A stretch of 37,789 bases of DNA from Candidatus Woesearchaeota archaeon (GTDB lineage Archaea > Nanobdellota > Nanobdellia > Woesearchaeales > B72-G16): assembly GCA_003650545.1 (NCBI GenBank), contig QMQO01000010.1, forward strand, positions 1-37,789, read 5' to 3'. The notes under the pieces are model-generated. The model saw only the letters and a list, made by a program, of their open reading frames with translations. It did no database searches and was not told the origin of the DNA. The first letter of the stretch is position 1, and the number at the start of each line of letters is the position of its first letter. Below are positions 26,119-32,892 of the stretch, in pieces. The translations under genes and the position numbers were made by a program.

Positions 26119-26214
26119 AGCTGACGTCTAAGCTTAGACTGAACTTTTCTTTCGAAAAATTCTTTATCAATAATATTTCTATTATTGATTGGTGTCTAAG
26201 TAACTCCGTCAGCT
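26119..26214 (-). ncRNA. Novel structured RNA: three-way junction with two GAAA-capped hairpins
   Basis: On the minus strand the 96 nt parse completely. P1 AGCTGACG pairs with CGTCAGCT at the ends, with a 6x6 internal loop (GAGTTA/CTTAGA) that can form tandem G-A pairs. P2 is CTTAGAC/GTCTAAG. Inside, hairpin P3 is TCAATAATA-GAAA-TATTATTGA and hairpin P4 is GAATTTTTC-GAAA-GAAAAGTTC (one G-U). The minus strand is favoured because both loops are GNRA tetraloops there (TTTC on the plus strand) and the single irregular pair is G-U (it would be C-A on the plus strand). GTCTA-AGCT-TAGAC is an alternative hairpin using one P2 strand. A T-rich tail (AATTTTTCT) follows. No protein frame is present. The family is unknown to me. 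Confidence 0.7.
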
Positions 26215-26236
26215 AAAGTAAAGAAAGTTATACTAA

Positions 26237-26244
26237 TATTTAAA
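26237..26244 (-). promoter_or_regulatory. TATA box for the structured RNA
   Basis: TTTAAATA on the minus strand is centred 26 nt before the first base of P1 and is preceded by purine-rich AAAAGA (a BRE-like element). The spacing predicts transcription starting exactly at the 5' end of the structure. Confidence 0.55.
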
Positions 26245-26327
26245 TCTTTTTAATTAAATTTGATTTTTCTCAAACCTTTAATTTTTCATCCACAAGATAT
26301 ATAAACAAACACATCCTAACCAAAGAT

Positions 26328-27044
26328 ATGAACCAAATTCTGGTGGAAGCTGGATTAACAGACTCTGAAGCCAAAGTTTATCTTACTTTGTTGGACCTCG
26401 GCATGGATCTTGCAGGAACCATAGCTAGAAAATCTGGCATTCATAGACGGTCTGTTTATGATATCTTGGATAGACTTATTGAAAAAGGCTTAGTTAGTTA
26501 TATTGTAAAAAATAATCAACGCCATTACGAAGCAACAGACCCAATTAGATTAATAGAGTTGTTAAAGGAAAAAGAAAGAAAGATTCAAGAGGTGCTTCCT
26601 CGGCTACAATTAAAATACTCGATGACTCGCGAGAAACAAGAAACAAATTTCTACCGTGGTAAAAACGGACTAAAGACTGTGTTTGAAGATCAATTAAAAG
26701 AGGGAAAAGAAATCTTAATATTTGGGGCAAATGTTGATGTTAATGAGGTTATTAAGTTTTACTTCCCACATTTTGATAGAGCTCGCGTCCAGAAAAAGAT
26801 TAAGGTTAAGTTTATCTTTAGCGAAGATGCCAGAGACAATCCTGCCATAAAAAAGATTCCTCTAAAAGAAGTCAGGTATATTCCTAAAGGCTTTTCGAGC
26901 CCTGCAGCCACATACATTTACGGTAATAAGGTTGCGATTATTCTGTGGAGCGAAAATCCACTTGCAATTCTTATCAAACAGAAAGAAATAGCAGATAACT
27001 ATAAACAGTTCTTTAAATTTGTCTGGGATAGTGCTAAAAAATGA
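26328..27044 (+). CDS. TrmB-family transcriptional regulator
   Basis: The 238-residue protein has an N-terminal winged helix (LVEAGLTDSEAKVYLTLLDL, IARKSGIHRRSVYDILDRLI, EKGLVSYIVKNNQRHYEA) typical of TrmB. A linker coiled coil follows (LIELLKEKERKIQEVLPRL), then the phospholipase D-like effector fold with FYRGKNGLKTVFEDQLKEGK. TrmB proteins sense sugars or other small ligands and repress or activate transport and metabolic genes. The C-terminal sugar-binding domain of full TrmB is absent. The start is leaderless, with AAGATATATAAAC at about 26297. Confidence 0.93.
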   Translation: MNQILVEAGLTDSEAKVYLTLLDLGMDLAGTIARKSGIHRRSVYDILDRLIEKGLVSYIVKNNQRHYEATDPIRLIELLKEKERKIQEVLPRLQLKYSMTREKQETNFYRGKNGLKTVFEDQLKEGKEILIFGANVDVNEVIKFYFPHFDRARVQKKIKVKFIFSEDARDNPAIKKIPLKEVRYIPKGFSSPAATYIYGNKVAIILWSENPLAILIKQKEIADNYKQFFKFVWDSAKK

Positions 27045-27046
27045 TA

Positions 27047-27886
27047 TTAAAATATTTTTTTTATCTCATTCAACCTGGTGTTGTAATCTATTGAAGACCG
27101 AAACAGATTCCAAAAAACCTTCTGCAACCATGCGATCCAATCGGGATCATATATTTCATAAAAGATTCTTGTATTTTTGTGTAGTTCACCTTTTTTGTAG
27201 GTCTTTAATTGTTCTTCATTCTTGAATCTTGCAACCTTATCGTCTATTATAAAACCACGTAATGGTTGGTAGCAATGCTTGATCTCAACTAAGTCAGAGT
27301 ACTTTGCGGTGAGGCTAGTTAATTTATTTAGGTTACTAATAGAAGCAATATTCACCCTTGTCAATATCTTAAATCGAATTTTTCTTTTTAACAATTCTTC
27401 TATCACAGAGAAGATCTTTACATTGTTTTCTTCTATATTGATAAATGACAGATTCCCTGAAAAACAATACACCTGGTTAATTGCCTTCCTGAATAAAGAA
27501 ACAATCTGTTGGTTCTTGCTCACCTCTTCTTTATCATACTCTTCTAAAATCGCTTTCTTCTTATCTTCTTGCACATACTGAAAGATCTCCATAAAATCAA
27601 AATCTGTCTTAGCCCTGCTGTTCCTCAGTTGGTAGTATAAATTCTCTCTGACATCATCTGTTACCAGACTATCAGAATGATTATAGAACACAACTTTTAA
27701 AGCGCCCTGAGTGCCTTTTCTAAATGTCTTTACATCAACCAATCCTGTTAGATCCTTTATTTTCTTTACGTAACTGTCTGTTGTAACCCAGCTCTTTCCA
27801 ATAAGCCTTGAGACATCTTGAATGGTTCTTGGTTCTTTTTTAACATAGTCAGTAATCTGCTTAATAACTTCCTCTTTTAATGCCAT
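27047..27886 (-). CDS. Winged-helix protein with PLD-like effector domain
   Basis: The 279-residue protein opens with a winged helix (IQDVSRLIGKSWVTTDSYVK, then LTGLVDVKTFRKGTQGALKV). A helical linker follows, then about residues 135-275 resemble the effector half of TrmB-like regulators (CFSGNLSFINIEENNVKIFS, RIRFKILTRVNIASI and the ending WLQKVFWNLFRSSIDYN). It converges with the TrmB gene, separated by 2 nt. It is likely a transcription factor, with ligand and targets unknown. Confidence 0.75.
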   Translation of the reverse strand: MALKEEVIKQITDYVKKEPRTIQDVSRLIGKSWVTTDSYVKKIKDLTGLVDVKTFRKGTQGALKVVFYNHSDSLVTDDVRENLYYQLRNSRAKTDFDFMEIFQYVQEDKKKAILEEYDKEEVSKNQQIVSLFRKAINQVYCFSGNLSFINIEENNVKIFSVIEELLKRKIRFKILTRVNIASISNLNKLTSLTAKYSDLVEIKHCYQPLRGFIIDDKVARFKNEEQLKTYKKGELHKNTRIFYEIYDPDWIAWLQKVFWNLFRSSIDYNTRLNEIKKIF

Positions 27887-28003
27887 AGAAAAAGCTAATT
27901 CTCACTGATATTTAAAACACTATTATAAAAAATTAAAACAATATTTTATTTAAACTGAAACTCTTATATAATTTAATCACAACTAAAAGAGGAGGTGTAA
28001 AAG

Positions 28004-28207
28004 ATGGAAAAAATTGAATTTGTTTTTATTGGTGAGCATGGCTCGTTTGTTCTAGAGCTGGACACAACACTAGAAGCATTAAAACAAGACATTCTACATC
28101 TTGTAGAGAAATATGGAGATGTCACAGTGAGGAACGAACTTTATAGACACTGCAGAACACCACCATTTGTAATAGAAAATGGAAAAGAAATTGTAATGGT
28201 GTGCTGA
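28004..28207 (+). CDS. Small hypothetical protein
   Basis: This 67-residue protein with beta-alpha-beta character begins MEKIEFVFIGEHGSFVLELD and has a helix ALKQDILHLVEKYGD and a C-terminal strand EIVMVC. It could be a beta-grasp-like fold but lacks the C-terminal GG of ThiS/MoaD. A strong ribosome binding site AGGAGGTG precedes it, and CTTATATAA about 27962-27970 is the promoter. It is gene 1 of a two-gene operon. Confidence 0.65.
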   Translation: MEKIEFVFIGEHGSFVLELDTTLEALKQDILHLVEKYGDVTVRNELYRHCRTPPFVIENGKEIVMVC

Positions 28208-28219
28208 GAGGTGTAAAAG

Positions 28220-28999
28220 ATGAACACAAACCTACAGGCTTTAACTGGTAATGAAACAACACAGGTCATCCTTGACAAAGCATTAATTGATAAAATTGAT
28301 AAAACAGCGCCTTTGTTTCAAGAAGAGATTAATAAACGCAGAGAAGAGAAAAAAAAGAAATTGTTGAGCCTTCTTGAACAAACACTAAGGACAATTCCTT
28401 TCAAAGGTGAAGAAGCCAAAATCAAGAAAGATAGTAAAACATATGTTAATGAGTATCTTTCCTTGCTTATAAGAGAGAGGTATCCTCTTGTTCTGAAAGA
28501 CATATACGAATTAAAAAGGAAAGTTAAATTTGACTACAATGATAAGGAAGTCACTCTTGATTTGCCTGTATTTGCATGCGTGACACTTGGAAAAAGTACA
28601 CAGTGGGAAGAATGTTATGGTTGTAAAATAGGCTATAATACTCTAGAAGTGACGGTTTCAGCAAAGATGCCTCATCTAAGCGATTCTGTAAAAGAAGCAG
28701 GAAGAGAGGCTATTGCATATTGTTATGAGATGTATAGTAAGGCAATGAAAACACCTATTGTTGGTGAATTATTGTTCACAAATGTTATAGAATATAATCC
28801 AGGTACACCCAAACTCGATGTTGTTTGGAAACCAAGACGATCTGACTTTAATATAGAAATTGAAACCATCGAGGATCCTGACCCGATACTTCTCTTGAAT
28901 TGGGGTTCAAAACTATATAAAGTTGTAACATGGGAAGACAAACATGAAGAGGACTTTCAAACATTGTTGGACTATCTCATGGATAGTTCAAGTTTCTAA
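28220..28999 (+). CDS. Hypothetical protein, operon partner of the 67-residue protein
   Basis: This 259-residue soluble protein has a basic helical N-terminal third (EINKRREEKKKKLLSLLEQT). A beta-rich core follows, with DLPVFACVTLG, QWEECYGCKIGYNTLEVTVS and GELLFTNVIEYNPGTPKLDV, and an acidic tail. I recognise no family or catalytic motif; the CYGC pair could bind metal. It is translated from GAGAGGTG 12 nt after the preceding stop. Confidence 0.65.
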   Translation: MNTNLQALTGNETTQVILDKALIDKIDKTAPLFQEEINKRREEKKKKLLSLLEQTLRTIPFKGEEAKIKKDSKTYVNEYLSLLIRERYPLVLKDIYELKRKVKFDYNDKEVTLDLPVFACVTLGKSTQWEECYGCKIGYNTLEVTVSAKMPHLSDSVKEAGREAIAYCYEMYSKAMKTPIVGELLFTNVIEYNPGTPKLDVVWKPRRSDFNIEIETIEDPDPILLLNWGSKLYKVVTWEDKHEEDFQTLLDYLMDSSSF

Positions 29000-29117
29000 A
29001 ATGATAGTTCCAACAAATTAAACCTGCAAAGAGGAAATATAAGCAATACATCTAAACTATTAATTTTTTAAATTATTAATTTTTAAAACATATTTTAATT
29101 TATAACATAGAAAAAAG

Positions 29118-29222
29118 ATGAAAATGGCTTTTATATTTTTATTCTTTGATATTTTTTTATTTTTATGCTTAGCTTCTTTTATTAGCTTTGTTAGCTTTAT
29201 GCTAAACACTCTTATGGTTTAA
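29118..29222 (+). CDS. Possible hydrophobic micropeptide
   Basis: A 34-codon frame encodes one long hydrophobic stretch (MKMAFIFLFFDIFLFLCLAS and onward), which would be a single membrane helix. A TATA-like TTTAATTTATA lies about 20-25 nt upstream and there is no ribosome binding site. In A+T-rich DNA such frames arise by chance, so this is only a candidate. Confidence 0.25.
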   Translation: MKMAFIFLFFDIFLFLCLASFISFVSFMLNTLMV

Positions 29223-29235
29223 ATTCAGGAACTGA

Positions 29236-29281
29236 TTCTATAGACCAGGGACTTGTCATTCTATAGACATAAAACTTGTCA
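29236..29281. repeat. Tandem 23-bp repeat, two copies
   Basis: The unit is TTCTATAGAC, then 5 nt, then ACTTGTCA. Copies at 29236-29258 and 29259-29281 abut directly and match at 18 of 23 positions, with all differences in the 5-nt centre. TCTATAGA is a palindrome, so the pair could be binding sites for a dimeric regulator. Confidence 0.6.
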
Positions 29282-29401
29282 CGAATCACAATCCAAAACT
29301 TAATATAAAAAATGCTCATAAAAAATAGTAAACCATTTAAATAGGAGATATAATTATGTATTATATACATATAACAATACATATATGGGATGTACGTATA
29401 T

Positions 29402-29556
29402 GGGCCTATGGTGTAATGGATACTTGCGTTGCTTTATGCAAACTTATGCAAGCTATAGAGCACTCTTGGCTTCGGCTCTAATGAGAAGACACCAAGCAAT
29501 TCCGGTTCGAATGGGAATATGGGAATCCAGTTTTCACGGATGTCCGGATAGGCCCA
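29402..29556 (+). tRNA. tRNA-Arg (TCG) with three introns
   Basis: Acceptor GGGCCTA (29402-29408) pairs exactly with TAGGCCC (29549-29555), discriminator A. Exons are 29402-29421, 29459-29475, 29491-29511 and 29543-29556, giving a 72-nt mature tRNA: D-stem GTGT/GCAC, anticodon stem CTTGG/CCAAG, loop CTTCGGA (anticodon TCG), T-stem TCCGG/CCGGA. Each intron fits a bulge-helix-bulge. The D-loop intron (37 nt) has ATGG/CTAT, bulges ATA and AGA, and inner helix CTTGC/GCAAG. The anticodon intron (15 nt, 37/38) has CTTC/GAAG with bulges GGC and ACA. The T-loop intron (31 nt, 59/60) has TTCG/CGGA with bulges AAT and TGT. No CCA is encoded. Products depend on the splicing endonuclease and the RtcB/archease pair. 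Confidence 0.93.
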
Positions 29557-29760
29557 TTTCAAATTAATTGTTCTTAAACAGAATTAACCTTCTTTATGCA
29601 ATAAAGTGACAATAAAGTGAAAAGATTATTATAAAATAATCAGCATTATTTATAAAGCGTGATCTTAATTGATGAGTGTTCTTAATTGATGTTCTTAATC
29701 TTAATTTGGTTTTTTAAATGTAATTAAATCTTCAAAATATTTTGTCATTTTTTAGTAGCT

Positions 29761-29874
29761 ATATCCAGAAAACCACAATCTTTATAAACCAACCCCAATT
29801 CTACAATCAAAGAGAGAGAAGAAGACGCTGGGTAGGGAATCCACGTTTTCTGGATATTGATAGGAGAGATTCCC
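29761..29874 (+). promoter_or_regulatory. rnp2 promoter and structured leader
   Basis: A TATA box (CTTTATAAACC, about 29780) predicts a leader of roughly 65 nt. ATATCCAGAAAAC (29761-29773) and GTTTTCTGGATAT (29845-29857) are perfect inverted copies on either side of it. Inside the leader GGGAATC (29835-29841) pairs with GATTCCC (29868-29874), whose last base touches the start codon, and the ribosome binding site TAGGAG lies in the loop. ATCCA/TGGAT forms a nested stem. The leader could control Rnp2 translation. Confidence 0.5.
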
Positions 29875-30222
29875 ATGAGGGTTAAACCAATATTACCAAG
29901 TTTAAAAGAGAAAAAACGTTATCTTGCTTATGAAATTATAGCAGATAAAAGGATAGACGCACAATCTGCAGAAGATGTAATAACCAAAACTAGTTTAGAT
30001 TATCTAGGCGCTCTAGGATATGGAGAAGCAGGAATTCAAGTTTTGAAAGAGACTCATGATAATAACCGCGGTCTAATTAGAGTTGGCCACAAGCATGTCG
30101 ATAGACTCAAGGCAGCACTAATTTTTATCACAAAAATAAAAAACCAAAATGTAATTGTGCGCTCTCTTGGTGTGAGTGGCGTGATCAAGAAAGCAAAAGA
30201 AAAATACTTGGAGGCAAAATGA
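29875..30222 (+). CDS. rnp2: RNase P protein component 2 (Pop5/Rpp14 family)
   Basis: Rnp2 (archaeal Pop5) is a protein subunit of RNase P, which trims tRNA 5' leaders; it pairs with Rnp3 on the catalytic RNA. The 115-residue frame begins MRVKPILPSLKEKKRYLAYE, exactly the family's start, and includes YGEAGIQVLKETHDNNRGLI and RVGHKHVDRLKAALIFI. The ATG at 29875 is preferred over a TTG 18 nt earlier because of the family alignment and the GGAG ribosome binding site. Its stop overlaps the next start. It lies upstream of the psmA-SBDS-exosome genes, a conserved archaeal neighbourhood. Confidence 0.93.
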   Translation: MRVKPILPSLKEKKRYLAYEIIADKRIDAQSAEDVITKTSLDYLGALGYGEAGIQVLKETHDNNRGLIRVGHKHVDRLKAALIFITKIKNQNVIVRSLGVSGVIKKAKEKYLEAK

Positions 30223-30680
30223 AAGCTATAAAAAATGGGTGGTTGTTAGGATTTTTGTTTTTTCTGTTAACAAGTGCTTTAACAGCACTGTTTGCCTTTA
30301 TAGGCTTGTTGTTTAAATTACCAGTTAAATCTGCAGGATTTTTAATGGGAGTGCTTGGAGTGATTGGCATCTATCTTTCAATAGTTATTTTTGCGTTTTT
30401 ATACACAAGAAATTTTGGCGAATTTACTAAAAAACAGCGAACAAGCATCAGCCTAACATATTTCGTATTAAACTCATTTATAGGACTGATAGTTGGCATT
30501 GTATTTAAACCATATCCCTATGCGTTTATCTTAACGATAGCGGTTGTTGCTTTGATATTTGCTGCAATAATCTACTGGCTTCTCGCTGTAGAAGCAAGAC
30601 GGTATATCCTTACAATTAAAGGAATGAGAAGCGAACTCAAAACTAAAACAAAGAAAAAAATAAAGAAAAAAATAAAATAA
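30219..30680 (+). CDS. Small four-helix membrane protein
   Basis: This 153-residue protein has four hydrophobic segments (about 8-30, 38-62, 77-97 and 102-125) and a very basic cytoplasmic tail (TKTKKKIKKKIK). The start overlaps the rnp2 stop (ATGA), so it is translationally coupled. I recognise no family. It takes an unusual place inside an RNA-processing/proteasome operon and could link translation or secretion to the membrane, but that is speculation. Confidence 0.75.
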   Translation: MKAIKNGWLLGFLFFLLTSALTALFAFIGLLFKLPVKSAGFLMGVLGVIGIYLSIVIFAFLYTRNFGEFTKKQRTSISLTYFVLNSFIGLIVGIVFKPYPYAFILTIAVVALIFAAIIYWLLAVEARRYILTIKGMRSELKTKTKKKIKKKIK

Positions 30681-30714
30681 AAGAAGAGAAAAAAAAAGAT
30701 AAGGAGGGATATTT

Positions 30715-31437
30715 ATGCAACCATTACAACACCAAATGATGGGGTATGATCGAGCAATAACAATGTTCAGTCCAGATGGAAGACTGTTACAGGTAGAATA
30801 TGCAAGGAAAACGGTAAGACAGGGGAATACCGCAATAGGCTTGGTCTGTAAAGATGGTGTTTTGCTTGTAACAGACAAACGCGTACTTAACCCCTTGATG
30901 ATTACGGAAGCTGTTGAAAAGATGTGGCAAATTGACGATCATATTGGCGCAACAGCATCAGGCTTTTTATCCGACGCTCGCATACTAATTGAGCGTGCCC
31001 AAGTAAAAGCACAACAAAACAAGGTGACATACGATAGCCCTGTTGACATTCTAACCATTGTAAAGGACCTCTGTACATTAAAACAAACGACAACACAATA
31101 TGGCGGTCTAAGACCGTTTGGTGTTGCCTTGATTATTGCAGGAGTTGATGATGGAGTTCCTGTTGTATACGAAACAGATCCCATGGGCAACTACTTTCAG
31201 TATAAAGCAGCAGTTATAGGCGAAGCAGAAGAAGAAGTTGAAGCAATCCTTAACAAAGAATATAAAGAAACACTAACAATAGAAGAAGGCCTCAAACTTT
31301 TGATAAAGACGCTAAAGAAAGTACTTGGGGAGGAGTTTAGCTCAGAAAGAATAGACGCTGCTTATATAAAGGTTGATGAAGCGAAATTCACAAAAATTAA
31401 AAAATCAAAAATTGATAGAGTCGTAAAAGAAAAGTAA
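30715..31437 (+). CDS. psmA: Proteasome alpha subunit
   Basis: This 240-residue outer-ring subunit of the 20S proteasome gates substrate entry. The N-terminal YDRAITMFSPDGRLLQVEYA is the alpha signature and GNTAIGLVCKDGVLLVTDKR starts the conserved core. MQPLQHQMMG is the gating tail before it. It has an excellent ribosome binding site (AAGGAGGG, 6-7 nt). The beta subunit is elsewhere. Position before SBDS and the exosome genes follows a known archaeal superoperon. Confidence 0.98.
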   Translation: MQPLQHQMMGYDRAITMFSPDGRLLQVEYARKTVRQGNTAIGLVCKDGVLLVTDKRVLNPLMITEAVEKMWQIDDHIGATASGFLSDARILIERAQVKAQQNKVTYDSPVDILTIVKDLCTLKQTTTQYGGLRPFGVALIIAGVDDGVPVVYETDPMGNYFQYKAAVIGEAEEEVEAILNKEYKETLTIEEGLKLLIKTLKKVLGEEFSSERIDAAYIKVDEAKFTKIKKSKIDRVVKEK

Positions 31438-31438
31438 A

Positions 31439-32164
31439 ATGGTAAAAGGGCAAGGATTAATAGATCAAAGGCAGAATGTTTACCTTAATCTTGCTAGATT
31501 AAAAAAAGCAGGGGATGTTTTTGAAATAAGCATAGATCCAGATGCAGCCATCAAGTATAAAGAGAAAGGAGAAATAGATATTAGAGACATCTTAACAGCC
31601 CAGAAAATATTCTCTGATGCAAAACGCGGCATGCTTGCTTCGGAAAATAGATTAAAATCTGTTTTTGGCACAATCGATGTGCTTCAGGTAGCAAAAAAGA
31701 TTCTTGATGAAGGTGAGATTCAACTTACCGAAGAATATAGAAGAAGCTTAATCGAAAGAAAACGTAAACGTATCGTTGAGATCATTCATAGAAATGGTAT
31801 TGACCCAAAAACAAAACTCCCGCATCCAGTAAAAAGAATAGAGAATGCATTTGAGGAAGCCAAAATCAAGATTGATAATTACAAAACCGCAGAAGATCAG
31901 ATAAATGATATAATTAAAAAAATAAGACCCGTGTTGCCAATCAGCTTTGAACGGAAAAGATTTCGCGTGGTAATTCCTGCAGTCTATGCAGGAAAGGTTT
32001 ATCGCAATTTAAAACAATCAGGAGAACTTTCTGATGAAGACTGGAAGAATGATGGTTCTTTTGAATGCGTCATCGAGATGCCTGCTGGCCTTGTAGGAGA
32101 GTTCTTTGATAAAATAAATGATGCAACACATGGCGAATCATTGATTGAAGAAATAGAGGAGTGA
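31439..32164 (+). CDS. sdo1: SBDS-family ribosome maturation protein
   Basis: This 241-residue orthologue of SBDS/Sdo1, which helps release the anti-association factor from large ribosomal subunits, has the N-terminal FYSH domain (ARLKKAGDVFEISIDPDAAI onward). LTEEYRRSLIERKRKRIVEI and GIDPKTKLPHPVKRIENAFE are family landmarks, and the C-terminal RRM-like domain ends with VIEMPAGLVGEFFDKIN. It starts 1 nt after the psmA stop. Confidence 0.97.
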   Translation: MVKGQGLIDQRQNVYLNLARLKKAGDVFEISIDPDAAIKYKEKGEIDIRDILTAQKIFSDAKRGMLASENRLKSVFGTIDVLQVAKKILDEGEIQLTEEYRRSLIERKRKRIVEIIHRNGIDPKTKLPHPVKRIENAFEEAKIKIDNYKTAEDQINDIIKKIRPVLPISFERKRFRVVIPAVYAGKVYRNLKQSGELSDEDWKNDGSFECVIEMPAGLVGEFFDKINDATHGESLIEEIEE

Positions 32165-32169
32165 TCGAT

Positions 32170-32892
32170 ATGGCAGAAGAGAAAAGTAGTTTGTACATAA
32201 AAGATAAAGATGTGGTTGTTCCTGGCGAGATACTTGCAATAGGGCTTGATTATTTGCCAGGCTTTGGAACATATCGTTTAGAAAATAAAATAATTGCATC
32301 TAGACTAGGACTGATAAATGTCGATGGTAGAGCACTTAAAATAACACCGCTTTCAGGCAAATACTTGCCTAAGCGTAATGATGTTATAATCTGTAAGGTC
32401 ATCGATATAACCTTAAATGGTTGGCGATTAGACACAAACTCTGCTTTTCCAGCAATGCTCTCATTAAAAGATGCAACTTCTGAATATATTGAACGCGGTG
32501 CCGATCTTTCAAAAATATACAATATTGGAGAATACTTAATGGTTAAGATTGTTGCTGTAACATCTCAGATGTTGGTTGATGTCTCTTTGAAGGGCCCTGG
32601 GCTTAAAAAGCTGCCTCCCGGAAGAATAATAAAAGTAAATCCAATGAAAGTCCCACGAATTATCGGTAAACAGGGCAGCATGGTTTCTATGGTTAAGAAG
32701 GTGACGGGTTGTAGGATTTTAGTAGGACAGAATGGCGTAGTGTGGATTCAGGGCGACACAATAAATGAGAATCTTGCAATCGAAACAATCAAGAAGATTG
32801 AGCAGGAAGCGCATGTTCCCGGCTTAACTGAAAAAATAGAAATTTTCCTCAAAAAGAGGATGGAAAAAAAAGAAAAAAGTGATGAAAAATGA
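32170..32892 (+). CDS. rrp4: Exosome RNA-binding subunit Rrp4
   Basis: This 240-residue cap protein of the archaeal exosome has an N-terminal domain (DVVVPGEILA), an S1 domain (LPKRNDVIICKVIDITLNGW) and a KH domain with GxxG loop (RIIGKQGSMVSMVKKVTGC). I start at the ATG at 32170 because GAGGAG lies 8-10 nt upstream; the GTG at 32161 overlaps that site. The stop overlaps the rrp41 start. Confidence 0.96.
   Translation: MAEEKSSLYIKDKDVVVPGEILAIGLDYLPGFGTYRLENKIIASRLGLINVDGRALKITPLSGKYLPKRNDVIICKVIDITLNGWRLDTNSAFPAMLSLKDATSEYIERGADLSKIYNIGEYLMVKIVAVTSQMLVDVSLKGPGLKKLPPGRIIKVNPMKVPRIIGKQGSMVSMVKKVTGCRILVGQNGVVWIQGDTINENLAIETIKKIEQEAHVPGLTEKIEIFLKKRMEKKEKSDEK

Larger units (their letters stand above)
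29000..29401. other. Intergenic region before tRNA-Arg
   Basis: These 400 nt contain the micropeptide candidate, a tandem 23-bp repeat and A+T-rich sequence. ATTATATACAT at about 29359-29369 is a plausible TATA box for the tRNA, 33-43 nt before its 5' end. Confidence 0.4.

Noticed and set aside
26119-26214. Reading the structured block as a plus-strand terminator or riboswitch for the TrmB gene
   Set aside because: On the plus strand loops become TTTC and a C-A mismatch appears; promoter spacing also favours minus.
29385-29567. 60-codon open frame over the tRNA-Arg gene
   Set aside because: It is fully explained by the tRNA with its introns; no protein-like composition or ribosome binding site.
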